Assembly (NCBI GenBank): GCA_024362935.1
Contig: JANCRA010000061.1
Coordinates: 2,108,001-2,172,000, forward strand
Reading direction: 5' to 3'
DNA length: 64,000 nucleotides
Source of the DNA: Setophaga petechia
Lineage: Eukaryota; Chordata; Aves; Passeriformes; Parulidae
Positions 36,039-48,570 of the stretch are shown in pieces. The position numbers and the translations under genes are program-made. The notes below the pieces were generated by a model. It ran no database searches. It saw only the letters and a list, made by a program, of their open reading frames with translations, and was not told the origin of the DNA. Position 1 is the first letter of the stretch, and every line of letters starts with the position of its first letter.

Positions 36039-37244
36039 CTAAAAGGAGAAAGAAATTTTCTGTAAAATCTTCAGCCTGGTCTCCATTACTCATGATTAAC
36101 TAGGCCCTCCATTTTCAACAAGAGCTGGATTTGCAAAGGTTTGCTGTCACATCACTAAAAAGAGCTGCTTTGACACAGTTCTCCCTCGGAAAGCAGCCGG
36201 CTACAAAAGTGCCCTGAGAGAGCCACCCTCACTCAGCCTCTAATGCAGCCCAGCCTTGGAGTAGCTAATCATTCTTTCCCAATTGCTGGAATTTATAGGC
36301 ACAGGCTTCCCTTGAAATCAAGTGTCCATGTAGAATTGAACTGGTCAGTGCTAAGCTAAAAATCCAGAGAGGCTCACAAAAAGATCTCAAAGTTGGGGCA
36401 GCATCTGACACTGGGATTTATTTGCCACTAAGGAAGCACATGCTGGAGTCAGCTCCAAGGCCAACTTCAACTGAAACAGATGAATTTCAACTGTAACAGG
36501 CACAAAACCCCTTTCTCTTTTCCTCAGCTCTAGTTGCAATTATTTCCATCGATGGAAAATAGTTTCTCCTAAGTTATAGGAAATAGTTTATCCTAAGTTA
36601 GTCAGAGGTTACAAAATTGAGGTGCCTGGCTGAACTCATCATTTAGTGTAGTATCTGACACATTCCATTGGAACTCAAAAATCACTGAAATGTCCATTGG
36701 CATAAGCATATTTTTTAACAAGAACAACTACTGACATCCAACTGCTCCATTCTGAAGGCAAAATTGGCTGAGATAAATCAAAAAAGCTATGATAAATGGA
36801 CTGAAAATTGTGGACTAATTACCGTAAGAAGGGAGATATCACTACTCAGTAGAAGAAATAATCTTACTCCATGGAAGGAATTCTATAATTTAGAACCAGT
36901 GAAGATTAATTTCTTTGTTTCCTAAAGGTGTATCAATAACTAGAAAAGCTTTAAAATGGCTGTAGTTCTCCACTATGCATCACAGCTGGGAATAAAGTAA
37001 TGGTTACTCCTAATACTAAAAATATTTCAGAAAGTTTTCTTTATCCTGACATGTTCGATGAGTGCAGTACAAACATAGAACCATGAGAAATCCATGCATT
37101 TGGCCATGAGCCATGTCCAGAGCATGAATTTCCTGTGTCAAAGCACAGAGAACATGTGACTCCCACTGGCACCTCCTCTGTGTTATCCCTGAGAGCCACT
37201 TGCATCTGTAAGAGCAAACTCCCACTTCCATTGCAAACTCCTCC

Positions 37245-37757
37245 GTGAAATCCCTGAGAGCCACTTGCTTCAGAGAACCCCCCATTTTCACTGGCACCTC
37301 CTCAGTATCATCCCCCTGTGAGTGGCTTCCCCCCCGGGCAGCTGCCTCAAAGGAGCCCTTGGAGCACCAGTGGGGCCCCAGCCCTGCCCAACAGGGCCCG
37401 CGGGCTCAGCAGTACCTGACACCAACACCATGGCCAAGCCCCCACCCGCTGCCAACCCGCAGAGCCCCACACCTGCCCCTCACCTGCTGCTCCTGGCACC
37501 TCTGGCTCACCCTGACGGGCATGGCAGTGCTGGTGGGGGCCCCGTGGGACGCAGTGCGGATTGGGGCCCTGCGGAACTCACTGGATCCTGCCCAGGCCCG
37601 CAGCTCCGCCATCCCGCTCTGCCTCGGCTGCTCCCGCCCCACACAGACACTGATCCTGCTGAAATATCTGCAAAATGAAAAATATTTCTTAGGAAAATGT
37701 GTCTCTTCATGTTTGGTTATTATGGCTTTCAAGGCTCATCAACAAGAAGGGGGATGA
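37245..37757 (+). other. conserved GC-rich block, unit 2 copy
   Basis: Counterpart of 19327-19902, open for 170 codons in the same frame. Identity to unit 1 is visibly higher than in the flanks. Function unknown. Confidence 0.25.
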
Positions 37758-38098
37758 TTCTCATGAAACAAAAAGTAGCCAAGAAGCTGGAAGTGATGGC
37801 CAGGCCTTGGAAAGGCAGGTGACTTCTTGGCTGAATTGCCCTGTTGAGGTGCAGGGCTTGACAGGCTTCAGTGACCTCAAACACAGGGCAGGTCAGCAAG
37901 GCTTGGGAAGAAGGATGCACCTCAGATTGTGGACACAAAGAATGCAGAATTTATGGGTACAAGGACAAGATTTGGCAGAATCCCCAAGAAAAGGAGCAAA
38001 GAGATAAAGCCGATGCAGCAACTGTGCTGAATCAGCTCCGGATGGGTAAAAGACCATTCCAGCAGGGGCAAACCATGGCCACCCACTCAAGAAACTTC

Positions 38099-38623
38099 TC
38101 ACTGAGAAGAAGGGAGACACTGAGCATGCAGACTAATGAGCATGAGAAGTGAGAGGATCATTAGCCAACAGCAGACAGAATACTCATTATGGAGAGAACT
38201 AGGGAACTTGCAGGCAATGAACACTAATTCCTTTCTTTGCTCAAATGTGTAAATACTCAAACACTCTGGGTTCTTGTGCTGCTGGCTTTGTGAATTTGTC
38301 CCTGAGCCCCCCTTTTCTGCACTGAACTGTGAATAATTACCTCCACTCAGTGGGTGGATGGGGCTCTTGAACAACGGGTGCTGGAACCAGCCAAGTTGGA
38401 ACAACACTCGCTGTGGCTCTGACACCTCCGCTCTCGCTGCAGCCACCAAAGGCTCTGAGCACTCCTGCCCTGTGCTGGTGACAATGGCCACGTGTCCTTG
38501 GAAACAGGGAGTTGCATGTTCCAGGCTGGCCGGGATGTCACTGAGGCGCGGGATGTGACACAGTGGGGGCAGAGGGATTTCACAATGGGCACAGGTAGGG
38601 AATGCCCTTCCCTGTCCCATCAC
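38099..38623 (-). CDS. candidate ELL2-like 5' exon region (copy C)
   Basis: 174-codon frame corresponding to 20167-20688, with the same FQGHVAIV and ...IHPLSGG landmarks and a following GTAATT donor. The frame is conserved between units despite point differences. Weak similarity to the ELL N-terminus only. Confidence 0.3.
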   Translation of the reverse strand: MMGQGRAFPTCAHCEIPLPPLCHIPRLSDIPASLEHATPCFQGHVAIVTSTGQECSEPLVAAARAEVSEPQRVLFQLGWFQHPLFKSPIHPLSGGNYSQFSAEKGGSGTNSQSQQHKNPECLSIYTFEQRKELVFIACKFPSSLHNEYSVCCWLMILSLLMLISLHAQCLPSSQ

Positions 38624-39009
38624 TGACTCTGCTCATTTCCAAGTGCAGACAAGGCACTCCACCAACCCCAGTAGCTGCAGCTGTGCAAAGCAGGGCTAAT
38701 GAAGTGTTTCTGCACAAAAGTGCTGCACTTGGCTCTCTCTGAGCAAAGGAGCAGCTCAACACCTGTAACCAGGGCAGCAAGGTGCAGCCCTGCCAGCTCT
38801 GGGCCATCCTGTCGTGGCCCCATCAGTCTGTGAGGCTTCCAGCACGTACACGATCACTCAAATATCATCTCTTTGACACAATCCTCCCACCTTTCCTCAT
38901 CCCTGTCTCCTCAAAAGAAACAAGCCAGCAGCATGCCCAGGCCCCCAAGTGCTCTGCAGGAGGAGGTGAGATGGAAAGGCCAGGGAGGACCATGAACACA
39001 ATTACGGGC

Positions 39010-39736
39010 TGTGGTAAATAGGCATGATTTGTGCTGATAATATTGAAACAGCAATCAATATTGGTATAGTAATTAATATTTGGGAATAATAAAAATAGTT
39101 AAAAGTTGTAATGGCAAAGAAGAGAGGGAGATGAGGGGCTCCACCCCACCACTCCCGGCAGATGTTCACAAGGACAGAGGAAAGAAGCTGAAGATACAGT
39201 TGCTAAAAATGAGCAGAAAGGAAGCAACACTTGGTTGGGTCCCAGATAATGCTAATTATAAGGGATTTATTGCCTTGATATGTAGATGTAGTGATATGTT
39301 AGTCTTGGCTTACATTCTACTGGTTTGGTGTGCATGTGTAACCCAAAGGTGAATTAAAGGACACAGAGGAAGACTACGAAATCTTCATCAGACGACCCCC
39401 AAAGACTTGTGCGACCACCAAACTGAGTGCTGGAGCATGTGTGGTATAGGTGGTAATGAGGGTGGAGATAGAAATATGACGAACCGAAAATAGGAGGAGA
39501 TGTTATTAACCCATGGCATACAAGGGGGTAATTTTTACCTTGCAAGCTTGTCCGTGAGGTGGCAAGGGTCCCAGAACCCTGCACTGGGTACCCCACGGTT
39601 ATCTTTTGCTTATGCATTATTATTTGAACCAAATTATCCCTTAATTTATATATTTTCTAAAGTATTCAATTAAAATTGCTGCTATCTCAAATATTGTTTG
39701 GGGTTTTTTTGATGGGGTAATTGGGCAAATATAACA
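39010..39736 (+). mobile_element. 5' LTR of old ERV (Phe-primer type)
   Basis: Starts TGTGGTAAATAGG and ends GGGCAAATATAACA, matching 45712-46460 along its length at roughly 90 percent with indels. Confidence 0.85.
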
Positions 39737-39740
39737 ATTT

Positions 39741-39758
39741 TGGTGCCAAAACCCAGGA
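39741..39758 (+). promoter_or_regulatory. retroviral primer-binding site, tRNA-Phe type
   Basis: TGGTGCCAAAACCCAGGA lies four bases after the LTR. It matches the complement of the tRNA-Phe 3' end (TGGTGCCGAAACCCGGG) apart from two G-to-A changes at former CpGs. Confidence 0.75.
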
Positions 39759-40523
39759 CCCTCTTAACCCCGGTGGGGGTGGATAGTTCCTGGGAAGGAG
39801 CTCCCCACCAGACTTTTAAGTGGTCCCAAGGCTAGACCCCACTCCCTTGGGAAAAGAGAGTCTTTATTACAATAACACATAAGCAAATTAGTTATTAAAA
39901 GCGTGCAAGAGAGGCTCCTATCAGAGTGCTGGCTTATAGGAGAGAGTACCCATAGGAAACTTCTTTGTGCACCAAGACCCTCGTGAGAAAAGGAGGCTGT
40001 GAGTATCACGGGGTTTAGGGTTGGAGGGCGGCTGTATGCATGTGTGAGTGTGTGTGGAGTATCTGAGACAGGGGCTGGGCAGTCCCGGACCCCCGAAGCG
40101 AGTGGCACCTCCCAGTACCGCGTTTCCGCGCCCTCCGAGAGGAGGCCGGCCGGGAAAGGAGGGAAGTGAAAGAAAAGTGAACGAGTGGGGACCCCGGGAG
40201 GGTTTAACCCAGGGAAAGGAGGGGGTCCCTGCTCCAGGCACCCGTGGGAAGGTCCTTGGGCAGGAGGGAGTAGGGAGACTGAGAAGGAGTGATTGAATAG
40301 GTTCCATTTCTTTGGAGGGGTTGGTAGCTGGCAATTTAGTATGTGATTAGATGGTGAGAGGACGGGGCTAATAGATTGAGAAAGAGGAAGAGATAGGAGT
40401 GGAACAGGTAGATTGAAAAGGCACTGTGACAGAGTAGTAAGTGAGGAAGTGGAACCACGAGGTGAGTGTGGGAAACTAAGATTTTCCTGGTACCGAGGAT
40501 CTCTTAGTTCGTTGCTGCCAGAA

Positions 40524-41234
40524 ATGGGTCAGGGAAAAAGTCCCTTGACCCAGGAGCTGCGGATTGTGTGAAAAATCCACAGGAGTCTGGGGTATCTTGG
40601 AACCATGATGGGGGATTCTCAGGAAGGGAGCAATCCTCAGGACAGCCTGCTGAGGATGATGACACAGTTTTGGGATGAATGGGAATCCCGAAGAGAAAAA
40701 AATCAAGGAATTCAGAAGACAGTGCTTAGGGAACATAATTTAGGAAAAGCTTTGAGTGAGCATCAGAAAAAAGATGAGTCCCCAGCAGAATGGTTAGAAA
40801 GATTAAAAAGAGACTTGCAATTCTATTCAGGAATAGATACTGATACTGCAGTAGGGCAGGTTCTGTTAAAAACTCAGTTTGTGGCAAGATCTTGGGGTGA
40901 CATCAGGAAGAAGCTGGAAAAATTAGAAGACTGGCAGGACAGGGGATTTCAAGAGTTACTGAGAGAAGCACAAAGGGTGTTTGTAAAGAGAAATAAGGAA
41001 AAGCAGAAAGCAGATGCCAGAACTTTGGTGGCGGCAGTTCAAGAAATGCAGGCAGCTTTGAATACAGAAAAATCTGCAGGGAAAAACAAACAGCAGAGGT
41101 CAGGATCTACTTTTAGGAACACAGGACCTGTACATTTTTCCTGCCACAAGAAAAAACACTTAAAGAATTCTTATCCTACTTTAAAGGGTGCAGGACCTAC
41201 CTGTTTTTATTATCCTAAAAAGGGGCACCTGTAA
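40524..41234 (+). pseudogene. gag remnant (capsid C-terminus and nucleocapsid)
   Basis: Gag opens at 40524 with MGQGKSPLTQELRIV, a myristoylation-type start, and then stops. From 40605 a 209-codon frame carries the gamma-retroviral capsid end (ESPAEWLERLKRDLQFYSGI, DIRRKLEKLE-like) and two damaged zinc knuckles (FSCHKKKHLKNS; CFYYPKKGHL followed by a stop). Most of matrix and the capsid N-domain are missing. Confidence 0.8.
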
Positions 41235-41320
41235 AAAAATTGCAGAAAGAAACAGCAAGATGAAAAAATTTCTCAGGAGGATCAGGGAGGTCAGAAGTTC
41301 TGTTTAATGAAGAAGAACCC

Positions 41321-41728
41321 TTGATAAAGCTAAAAATAGGCCCTCAGAGCAAAGAAGTTATATTTTTAGTAGATACAGGAGTTTCTCGGTCTACTGTTAG
41401 GAAATTGCCCCAGGGATGTGAGATAAGTCATGAGCGAGTTTCAGTAAGCGGAATTACAGGAGAGGCTTTCCCTATTCCTATAATTAAAGGGGTGCAAATT
41501 GAAATAGATGACAAATTTGGAGTAAATGATTTATTGTTGATACCAGAGGCTGAGAATAATTTGTTAGACAGAGATCTAGTAATAGTCTTAAATTTACAGA
41601 TGAAACCCTGTGAAGGAAAACTTAAAATTTATTCTTTAACTGAAGAAGACAATCTGGAAATTAATGATATGGGTTGGCATTCAGGTGAAGGGGGAAAAAG
41701 CTTGGGGAAAAAGGTCTGGTCCCCTTAG
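41321..41728 (+). pseudogene. retroviral protease remnant
   Basis: Aspartic protease frame with the active site FLVDTGVSRS and the later LLDRDL motif (family LLGRDLL). The frame is open for 135 codons, then a stop. No RT follows. Confidence 0.75.
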
Positions 41729-41789
41729 TCCCTCTGGGTCAGCACAAGCCTGTCAACTTTACTCCGTGCATTATTAATACTAAAAGGGT

Positions 41790-42600
41790 GAGAAGGGACT
41801 ATTTATACAGACTCCAAATATGCTTTTAGTGTAGTAAATACTTTTGGAAAAAATTGGAAGGAAAGAAGACTTCTAAACACTCAAGGGAAAGGGTTAGTAC
41901 ACGGGGGATTGATAATTCAGATACTTGAAGTTTTAAAAGGCTCAAAGAAAATAGCAGTAGTTCATGTAAAGAGAAACCAGAGAGGGAGGGATATCAGAGT
42001 CACAGCAAATAATTTGGCCGATGAAGAAGCAAAAAGAGCGACCTTAAGAGAAAGAGAGACTGAAATCATGACCTTACAAGAAACAGAAATTCAGCAGGAG
42101 ACACTTTTCCTTCCGCTTGCAGAACTGGCAGCTGTAAGGAGATTAGGAGCAACATTTAAGGAGGGAAAGTAGGTTTTTTCCTGACGGCAGGATTGTGATG
42201 CCAAAACCAGTGGCAGGTTAGATCTTAGACAACTTGCATAAATGGACACACTGGGGAACAAGAGTCCTTTGTGATCACTTTTTAAAATGTTACGGGTGTA
42301 TAGAGATATTGGAAATTGGAAAGCAAATTACCCAGGGAGTGTCACACGTGTCAAAAGGTAAATAAGGTGTTAAGGAGCCCTCCCTCTGGAGGACAAAAAA
42401 ACAGCCTACAGGCTATTTTAAAAGATCCAAGTTGATTTTACAAAATTGCCTAAAGTGGGTGGGTGGAAATATTTGTTAGTTATAATAGATCAATTGACTC
42501 AGTGAGTTGAAGCATGTCCAGCAGCTCGGGCTACAGCTCAAACGGTGGCTAAAATATTGTTGAAACATGTATCTCCAAGAATGTGATAATATGGTGGGAT
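41790..42600 (+). pseudogene. RNase H and integrase remnant
   Basis: RNase H shows TIYTDSKYAFSVVNTFGKNW, then VVHVKRNQ and NNLADEEAK. Integrase follows with VDFTKLPKVGGWKYLLVIID and AQTVAKILLKHVSPR, interrupted by several stops. The RT-to-RNase H join is a deletion of roughly the whole polymerase domain. Confidence 0.8.
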
Positions 42601-43499
42601 TTAAGTTGATCTTTATTAACCCTGATTTATTAAGAAGGAATTAGGCATCCTGGAGTGGCTGCTGACTGCAATTCCCTTGAGCTTGGAGGCAGAAGAACGC
42701 CGGTAGAAAAGAATAAAAGACTTTCTGAATCAGTGAGAACGACCTAAAAGGATCGAAGATCTCCTCCGGGGTCACCCATCAGCAACATTATTAGAAGTAA
42801 TTACAGAACTGCAATTCCAGGAACTGAGACTGATAACACCTGTTGTTGAAAGAGTGCAGAGACAAGTAAAACGTTGGGAGTGCAGTAAACATGGTTTAGG
42901 GTGTCATCCATGGATATGTATTGTTTGCACACTTTGCTTCAACTCATGGTGGAGAGAAACTAAGAGGGAAGAGAAGGAGAGACAATTGATTTGCTTGTTT
43001 TGCTATGGTTATGTATTTAGCCAGCTAACTATAGAACACATTGCAAGTGAATTTTTTGGGATACCTTTGAGACTGGGAGACGGGACCCTTCCAGCAGCCA
43101 TTGGATTCATAGAGAACTTAGATCAATGGGTTTTTGCTATATTGGCTATATCACAAATAAGAGAATGAGCAGTTCATAACATTATAGACCAGTGTCTCAT
43201 AATTGATAGTTGTAGCGGAGAAGAAGTCTATATACCACAACATAGGCACATTCCAGGGCACACTGGCACCACGAGTGTGTCTATTGGGGGTGATGACTTA
43301 ATGAACTCCCTGCCCTTGAAGCAGAAGAGAATTAGTTAAATCTTATTGGGGTTGGCATATCCCTGAAATTTTGGAAAATAAAGTTTTATGGTGTTCCAGC
43401 CTAACCTTTTCCCTGTTCTTTTCATTTTAATTATTCCTTCTTAACAAGCCAGAATGGAAAAATGGCATTTAAAAAGGGACAAGCAATCTCTGTGGGGCT

Positions 43500-45313
43500 A
43501 TGAGTAGCGAGAAATTAAAAGCACCAGTGACTAGATCCCAGGATATTACCTTTGCTACTGAGAAGATTGGCATCTCGGCCCTTGCTTGCAACCCAAGGGG
43601 CCTTGAGAAAGGTAGAAAGGTAGATTTCCTGAGGATTATTTTCACTGTGATCATTCTGGTACCCTGGGCAGTTGGCCAAAGCCAGAAAGCCCACACTGGA
43701 CAGAGTTTCGGCAATGAAAAAGCAAGCAGGGCAAAAACCAAGTCCCAGCAATTTCAATATTTGTGACTATTGCAATCACCCTGTGTGGATTAAAGACAAG
43801 ATGAGATCTGTGTTTGTGATACACCTGTATGTTAGTTCGGTCTGCTACAATCGCAACAGCTTTATAGATGCTTGTGTTAAAGAAGAAAAGATGTATTGGG
43901 TAGGGAAAAATTTGGGATATAATGGATGAGCTCCTTATCCCCATGGTAATCAGATTTGCCCCCAATAAAAAAGGTTCTTTAGTTTTGAAAAAGATGATAA
44001 TGGAAAGGATCCAAATATTGGCATGGGAAACCAGGTACTAAAAGAAAAATTGAAAGAGAAAATCAAAGAAGAAAAGAAAACAAAGGGGAATAGAGAAAAG
44101 AACAGGAGAAAAGAGTCCCAAGAATTGGCTGAATTCTATAAACAGCTAAAACAGCACTGCAAACATTGGGACCTGCCAGCCTCAAATAAGAATTTGTTTG
44201 TGGGATTGATGCAAGAGATTGCTACAGAATTGGGATTTATCCAAATGTTGGATTTGTGGAGGTTTAAAAATGGCTGAAAGATGGCCGTGGAAAGGTGAGA
44301 GCTTAGCTCCAGAGCAATTCTTGAAATGGAACCACACCCAAATTTCTGGAACATTGGAGAGACCTGAAGGATGGATTCTAAGCCATCAAGTAACTAGAAT
44401 CATTTGTATAACTCGAGAAGGAAGGAGATTTTATAAAGTAGCGGGGCATACTCCTTGCAAATCCACATTGGTGGTCAATATGGAAAATCATTCAAAAGTT
44501 TGGCAACCTGAAACCCCTGTTGGATATTGGGGACCAATAAAAGAAATAAATTGTGAATGGAATGAACAAATTAATTTATGCTGGTACAGAAGTCCTGGAG
44601 CCTACCAATCCATCAACAGCCTGAGGTCTTATTGGGAGCAACCAGAGAAAACTGATAAGAAATGGAAAGCCCCAGATGGGATATATTGGATTTGTGAGCA
44701 ATGAGTATGCAGCGAGTTACCTGAAAAATGGGGAGGAATCTGTACTCCGGGAATAATACAACCCTCCTTCTTTGTTCTACCCAGGTCTAGGAGCAATGTG
44801 CTAGGAACTCCACGGTATGAAACCCTGCAGCGGAATAAAAGAGATTTGAGTTTCAACTTTCCAACAGCAGGAGGGAACCAAAAATGGGGGGAGGACGAAT
44901 GGCCTGCAGAACGAATTATAGCATATTATGACTCAGCAACATGGGCTAAGAATGGGCCATGGGGATATAGGACCCCAATTTACCTGCTGAATTGATTGAT
45001 AAGCCTGCAAGCAGTAGTGGAGGTGGTGTCAAATCACACCTCTGGTGCCCTAAAATTGTTGGCCAGACAATATACACAAATGTGAGCGTTTGTGTACCAA
45101 AACAGGATTGCCCTAGATTATCTGTTAGCAGAAGAAGGAGGAGTTTGTGGGAGATTTAACGAATCCGAGTGCTGTGTAGAAATTGATAATTATGGGGAAG
45201 CTATCACAGAACTTGCAGAGGAGATTAAAAGAGTGGCTCATGTGCCAGTACAAAAGTGGAATTCAGTCTTGAAAGCACCCTGGTGGGATAACCTCTTTGG
45301 AGGTGTTTGGTGA
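43500..45313 (+). pseudogene. env remnant with well-kept TM ectodomain
   Basis: A signal-peptide-like FLRIIFTVIILVPWAVGQ lies near 43,620-43,680. Surface-subunit fragments lie at 43,672-44,704, and KWKAPDGIYWICEQ ends just before a stop. A dibasic site (RNKRDL) lies near 44,830. The transmembrane subunit at 45,092-45,313 keeps the immunosuppressive-type segment (QNRIALDYLLAEEGGVC) and a CX6CC motif (CGRFNESECC). Several stops and frameshifts separate the pieces. Confidence 0.75.
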
Positions 45314-45711
45314 AAAAAGTTAGGATTCATGTTGTTATGTTCCATTTTGAGATTTCTGTTTCTGCCTTGTATAATTCCGTGTTTTATTAGGGTAATTCAC
45401 TCAGTGATTCAGCGGATGCAGATTACAACATCTAGATTCAGAATCAGCAGAAAGAGGAAAACCAAAATCTAGCATGGTACTGAGAGCTAAATCAACCTGT
45501 GTTAAGGAACAAGGACCTAAAAGGATTGAAATAGCCCAGGAAATGCTAACCAATTTGGAAAAAGAGTGTGAAAAACTAGAGGGAGCAACAGAAATGCTGG
45601 AGAAGTTTGAAGCTGAAATGAGACAACGAAAAAATCTAAATTCCTAAGAATATAAAGGATATCAAGGCACAGCTTTTTAATAAAGCACGAATCAATGATC
45701 AAGAACAGAAA

Positions 45712-46460
45712 TGGGGGTAGGTATGACTCATGCTGATAAAATTGAAACAGTAATTAATATTGGTGCAGTAATTAATGTTCCAGAATAATAAAAATAGTTA
45801 AAAGTTTTAATTCAAAGAAGAGAGGAAGAGGAGGGGCTCCACACACCACACACCCCCCCAGCCCCCCACCCCACCCCCCGGCAGATGTTCACAAGGACAG
45901 GAGGAAAGAAGCCAAAGATACAGTTGCTAAAAATGTGTAGAAAGGAAGCAAAACCTGGTTGGGTCCCAGAAAATGCTAATTATAAAGGATTTATTGCCTT
46001 GATATGTAGATGTAGTGATATGTTAGTCTTGGCTTACATCGTACTGGTTTGGTGCGCATGTGTAACCCAAAGGTGAATTAAAGGACACAGGGGAGGACTA
46101 CGAAATCTTCATCAGATGACCCCAAAGACTTGTGCGACCACCAAACTGAGTGCTGGAGCATGTGTGGTAAAGGTGGTAATGAGGGTGGAGATAGAAATAT
46201 GACGAACCGAAAATAGGAGGAGATGTTATTAACCCATGGCATACAAGAGGGTAATTTTTACTTGGCAAGCTTGTCCGTGAGGTGGCAAGGGTCCCAGAAC
46301 CCTGCACTCCGTACCCCGCGGTTATCTTTTGCCTATGCGCTATTTTTTGAACCAAATTATCCCTTATTGATATATTTTCTAAAGTATTCAATTAAAATTG
46401 CTGCTGTCTCAAATATTCTTTGGGGTTTTTTTAAGCAGGGATAATTGGGCAAACATAACA
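45712..46460 (+). mobile_element. 3' LTR of old ERV
   Basis: Starts TGGGGGTAGGTATGAC, ends GGGCAAACATAACA. Contains a C-rich expansion at 45,840-45,890 not present in the 5' LTR. Confidence 0.85.
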
Positions 46461-46735
46461 GCGGGGAAGGTGCCGGTGCTGAGCCCGGCGGGCAGCGGCA
46501 GCTCCGCCATGGCGCCGATCACCGACCGTGGCCACAACGCCCGCAGCGACACGGCCGCGGCTGCACCGGCGGCGCTCGGCCTGAGGGGGGCGCTGCGCTC
46601 CGGCGCGGCCCGGACTTGGCGGGGACGAGCGCGGCAGAGCCGGGGCTGCGGGCACAGCGCGGGCGGGGCGGCTCCGGGGCTGGCCGGGCTTAAGGGAAGG
46701 GCAGGGCCCGCTATGGCACGACCGGGCAGTGGAAG
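46461..46735. promoter_or_regulatory. CpG island abutting the 3' LTR
   Basis: Dense in CpG and GC, unlike anything around it, so probably a former promoter and first exon. On the minus strand an ATG in strong Kozak context (gcgccATGG, about 46,507-46,512) opens MAELPLPAGLSTGTFPA, which runs straight into the LTR edge. On + there is also MAPITDRGHNARSDTAAAA. Neither is a protein I recognise. Confidence 0.6.
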
Positions 46736-46739
46736 CTCC

Positions 46740-47308
46740 TGGCGAGGGCACTGGGAGCAGTGTCAGGCTCTGTCCCCATGCTGCATCACGTGCCTGGGTC
46801 ACCATCGGTGACAGAGAGGAAGGACATTGCTCTGTCTTGGCTGGGGAAATGATGAAAAGGAGGGGTTAGAAAAGATTCATTTGGACTCCTTTTCAGCAGA
46901 CTAGCTGGTTTTATCTCAGCATGCCTGCCTGTCTTTGGCAGAGTCGGCACATTTCTTGTGATTTGGAATCAGCTACGGCAGCAGGAATGGGCAGCAATTT
47001 TGTCAGCATTGGGATCAAGTTAAACTGCTGCCCCATGGATGGATATTACTTTCTTCAAGGGACTTTTGACCTAGAGTTGTAGTGAACTCATGCTGGTGTC
47101 TTCCCAAATGGCGTTGCCTTTTTCTTTCCTCAGAATCACCTCTTCTTTTTTCTTCCCTCCATCTGGGGAGAGTTCCGATGCAAATGTCTCCTGCAGCCAA
47201 CTCTTGTCACTGTAGACTGACAAAGGAGATCTTGCAATGGAGAGAGACTCCCTAGAGCTGCTGTGGAGAGCTGAAGAGGGAAGCTTTGTCCCTTAGTCTT
47301 GAAGTCTT
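46740..47308. other. no recognisable feature
   Basis: Follows the CpG island. No exon with recognisable similarity. Confidence 0.4.
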
Positions 47309-47720
47309 GTTGGGGATGTTAAAAACCACTGCTCACTTGGAAAATTTTAAAAGGTTTATGAAACCTTAACAAAAATACAACAAAGGACGACATAAGGAAA
47401 AAGCTACAGCACTGGGAACCACCCCTCATGCACACCACGTGGCCAGTTCATCTTCAAGATCGATGCTCAGTCTTTTATACCCCGGGGGGGTTACATCAGC
47501 CAGCCCTGGCCCCTCACAAAGTCTGTCAGTCAGCTCTTCTTTGCCATTCATTGGTGGAAACTGCTTTCTTGTAACTTGGTTGGAGGTCAGGTGTTGCCAT
47601 GCCACACCCCCTAAGCAACAAGCTTTTCCATTCCCAGCTGCCCCATGCAAGGGACGCGAGTGCACACCTTCTTTCTACCTGTCCTAGACAGCCCCGGCTG
47701 TCTGATGGCAACAGTACAGG
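47309..47720 (-). mobile_element. probable solo LTR
   Basis: On the minus strand it ends ...AACATCCCCAACA and carries GGGGTATAAAAGACTGAGC (TATA box near 47,470-47,480) about 165 bases from that end. The start is uncertain. Confidence 0.45.
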
Positions 47721-48054
47721 GGGAAAACAGAGGACATCTAAACTACAATAACATAACTACACATCACTAAAGCTTTTCTTAATATTCACACAATAGTTAT
47801 CATTTAATTGTGAGAGCAAATCATCTCATTATCCATCTGTAACAGGAGCTTCATGTGTTCACTCTGGCAGTAAATTCTTGGGTGTCATGATTATGAGCCT
47901 GGATTTACCCAGGCTTTTAAGTGGAGAAAACTTAGAGCCATTTTTCTATGCAGTTCCTAGAAAACAAAGCTACATTTTCAGTGGAGGTTCTATTGTATTT
48001 TAATTCATCTCTGATGGACTTGTGGGTTTATTTGCTGCTGGAGTTGAAAGGAGT

Positions 48055-48570
48055 TGATCAATAGTTAGCTCATGTAAACATGAGTTAGTTAACTATGAAG
48101 AGTCAGCAAGTATTAAGGACAAGCCTAAGAAGGAGGATGTGCCTCAGCCTTGTCAAGGTAAGAGAAACAGAATACACCTTGTTAAGATGAGAGGAACAGA
48201 ACCTGTTGAAACTGCTGCAGAAACGGCTGATGAAGGACTGCCTGTTCCTCAGAAAGAAAGGTCAAAAGTGCAAAGTGAGGAAGACTGCTGGCCTTCCTCG
48301 CAGTGACCCCTGAGGAAGACTTGCAGCCTTCCTCAGTGCAACCACCAGAGTTTACCATGCTTGCTCATCAACTATGCAATTGGTATTAATGACTTTGGAG
48401 AAGTAATTTGTATAACCACGCCTATCCCAAGGAATGTAACGAATATGCATGAAATCTAACCATAAATTGTGCTGTGTAAAGTGCTGAATGTATATGTTAG
48501 AAGGAGCAATCCCCCATGTAGCCAGCGCTGAATAAAGCAAATCCCCACCTCACTGATTCAGTCTCTGAGG
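48055..48570 (+). mobile_element. possible solo LTR
   Basis: Ends with a polyA signal (GAATAAAGCAAATCCCC near 48,530) and a CTTGGCTCA-type end, preceded by LTR-like TGAGGAAGACT direct repeats (about 48,270 and 48,310). Boundaries are not certain. Confidence 0.35.

Larger units (their letters stand above)
23158..39009. repeat. segmental duplication unit 2
   Basis: Counterpart of unit 1. It contains an extra internal duplication: copy B (left) and copy C (right) join at about 29,372, inside a CR1 element. Its right end coincides with the first base of the 5' LTR at 39,010. Confidence 0.85.
39010..46460 (+). mobile_element. old gamma-type provirus, internally deleted
   Basis: Order: LTR, primer site, GC-rich leader, gag, pro, RNase H, integrase, env, LTR. 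Large parts of gag and essentially all of RT are missing, and env is in several frames. The LTRs differ by several indels, so it is old. No target duplication is visible (GGGC before the 5' LTR, GCGG after the 3' LTR). Confidence 0.85.

Noticed and set aside
44023..44277. Lys/Glu-rich ORF as a possible host gene
   Set aside because: Sits within the old provirus env between other env fragments. Low-complexity decay product.
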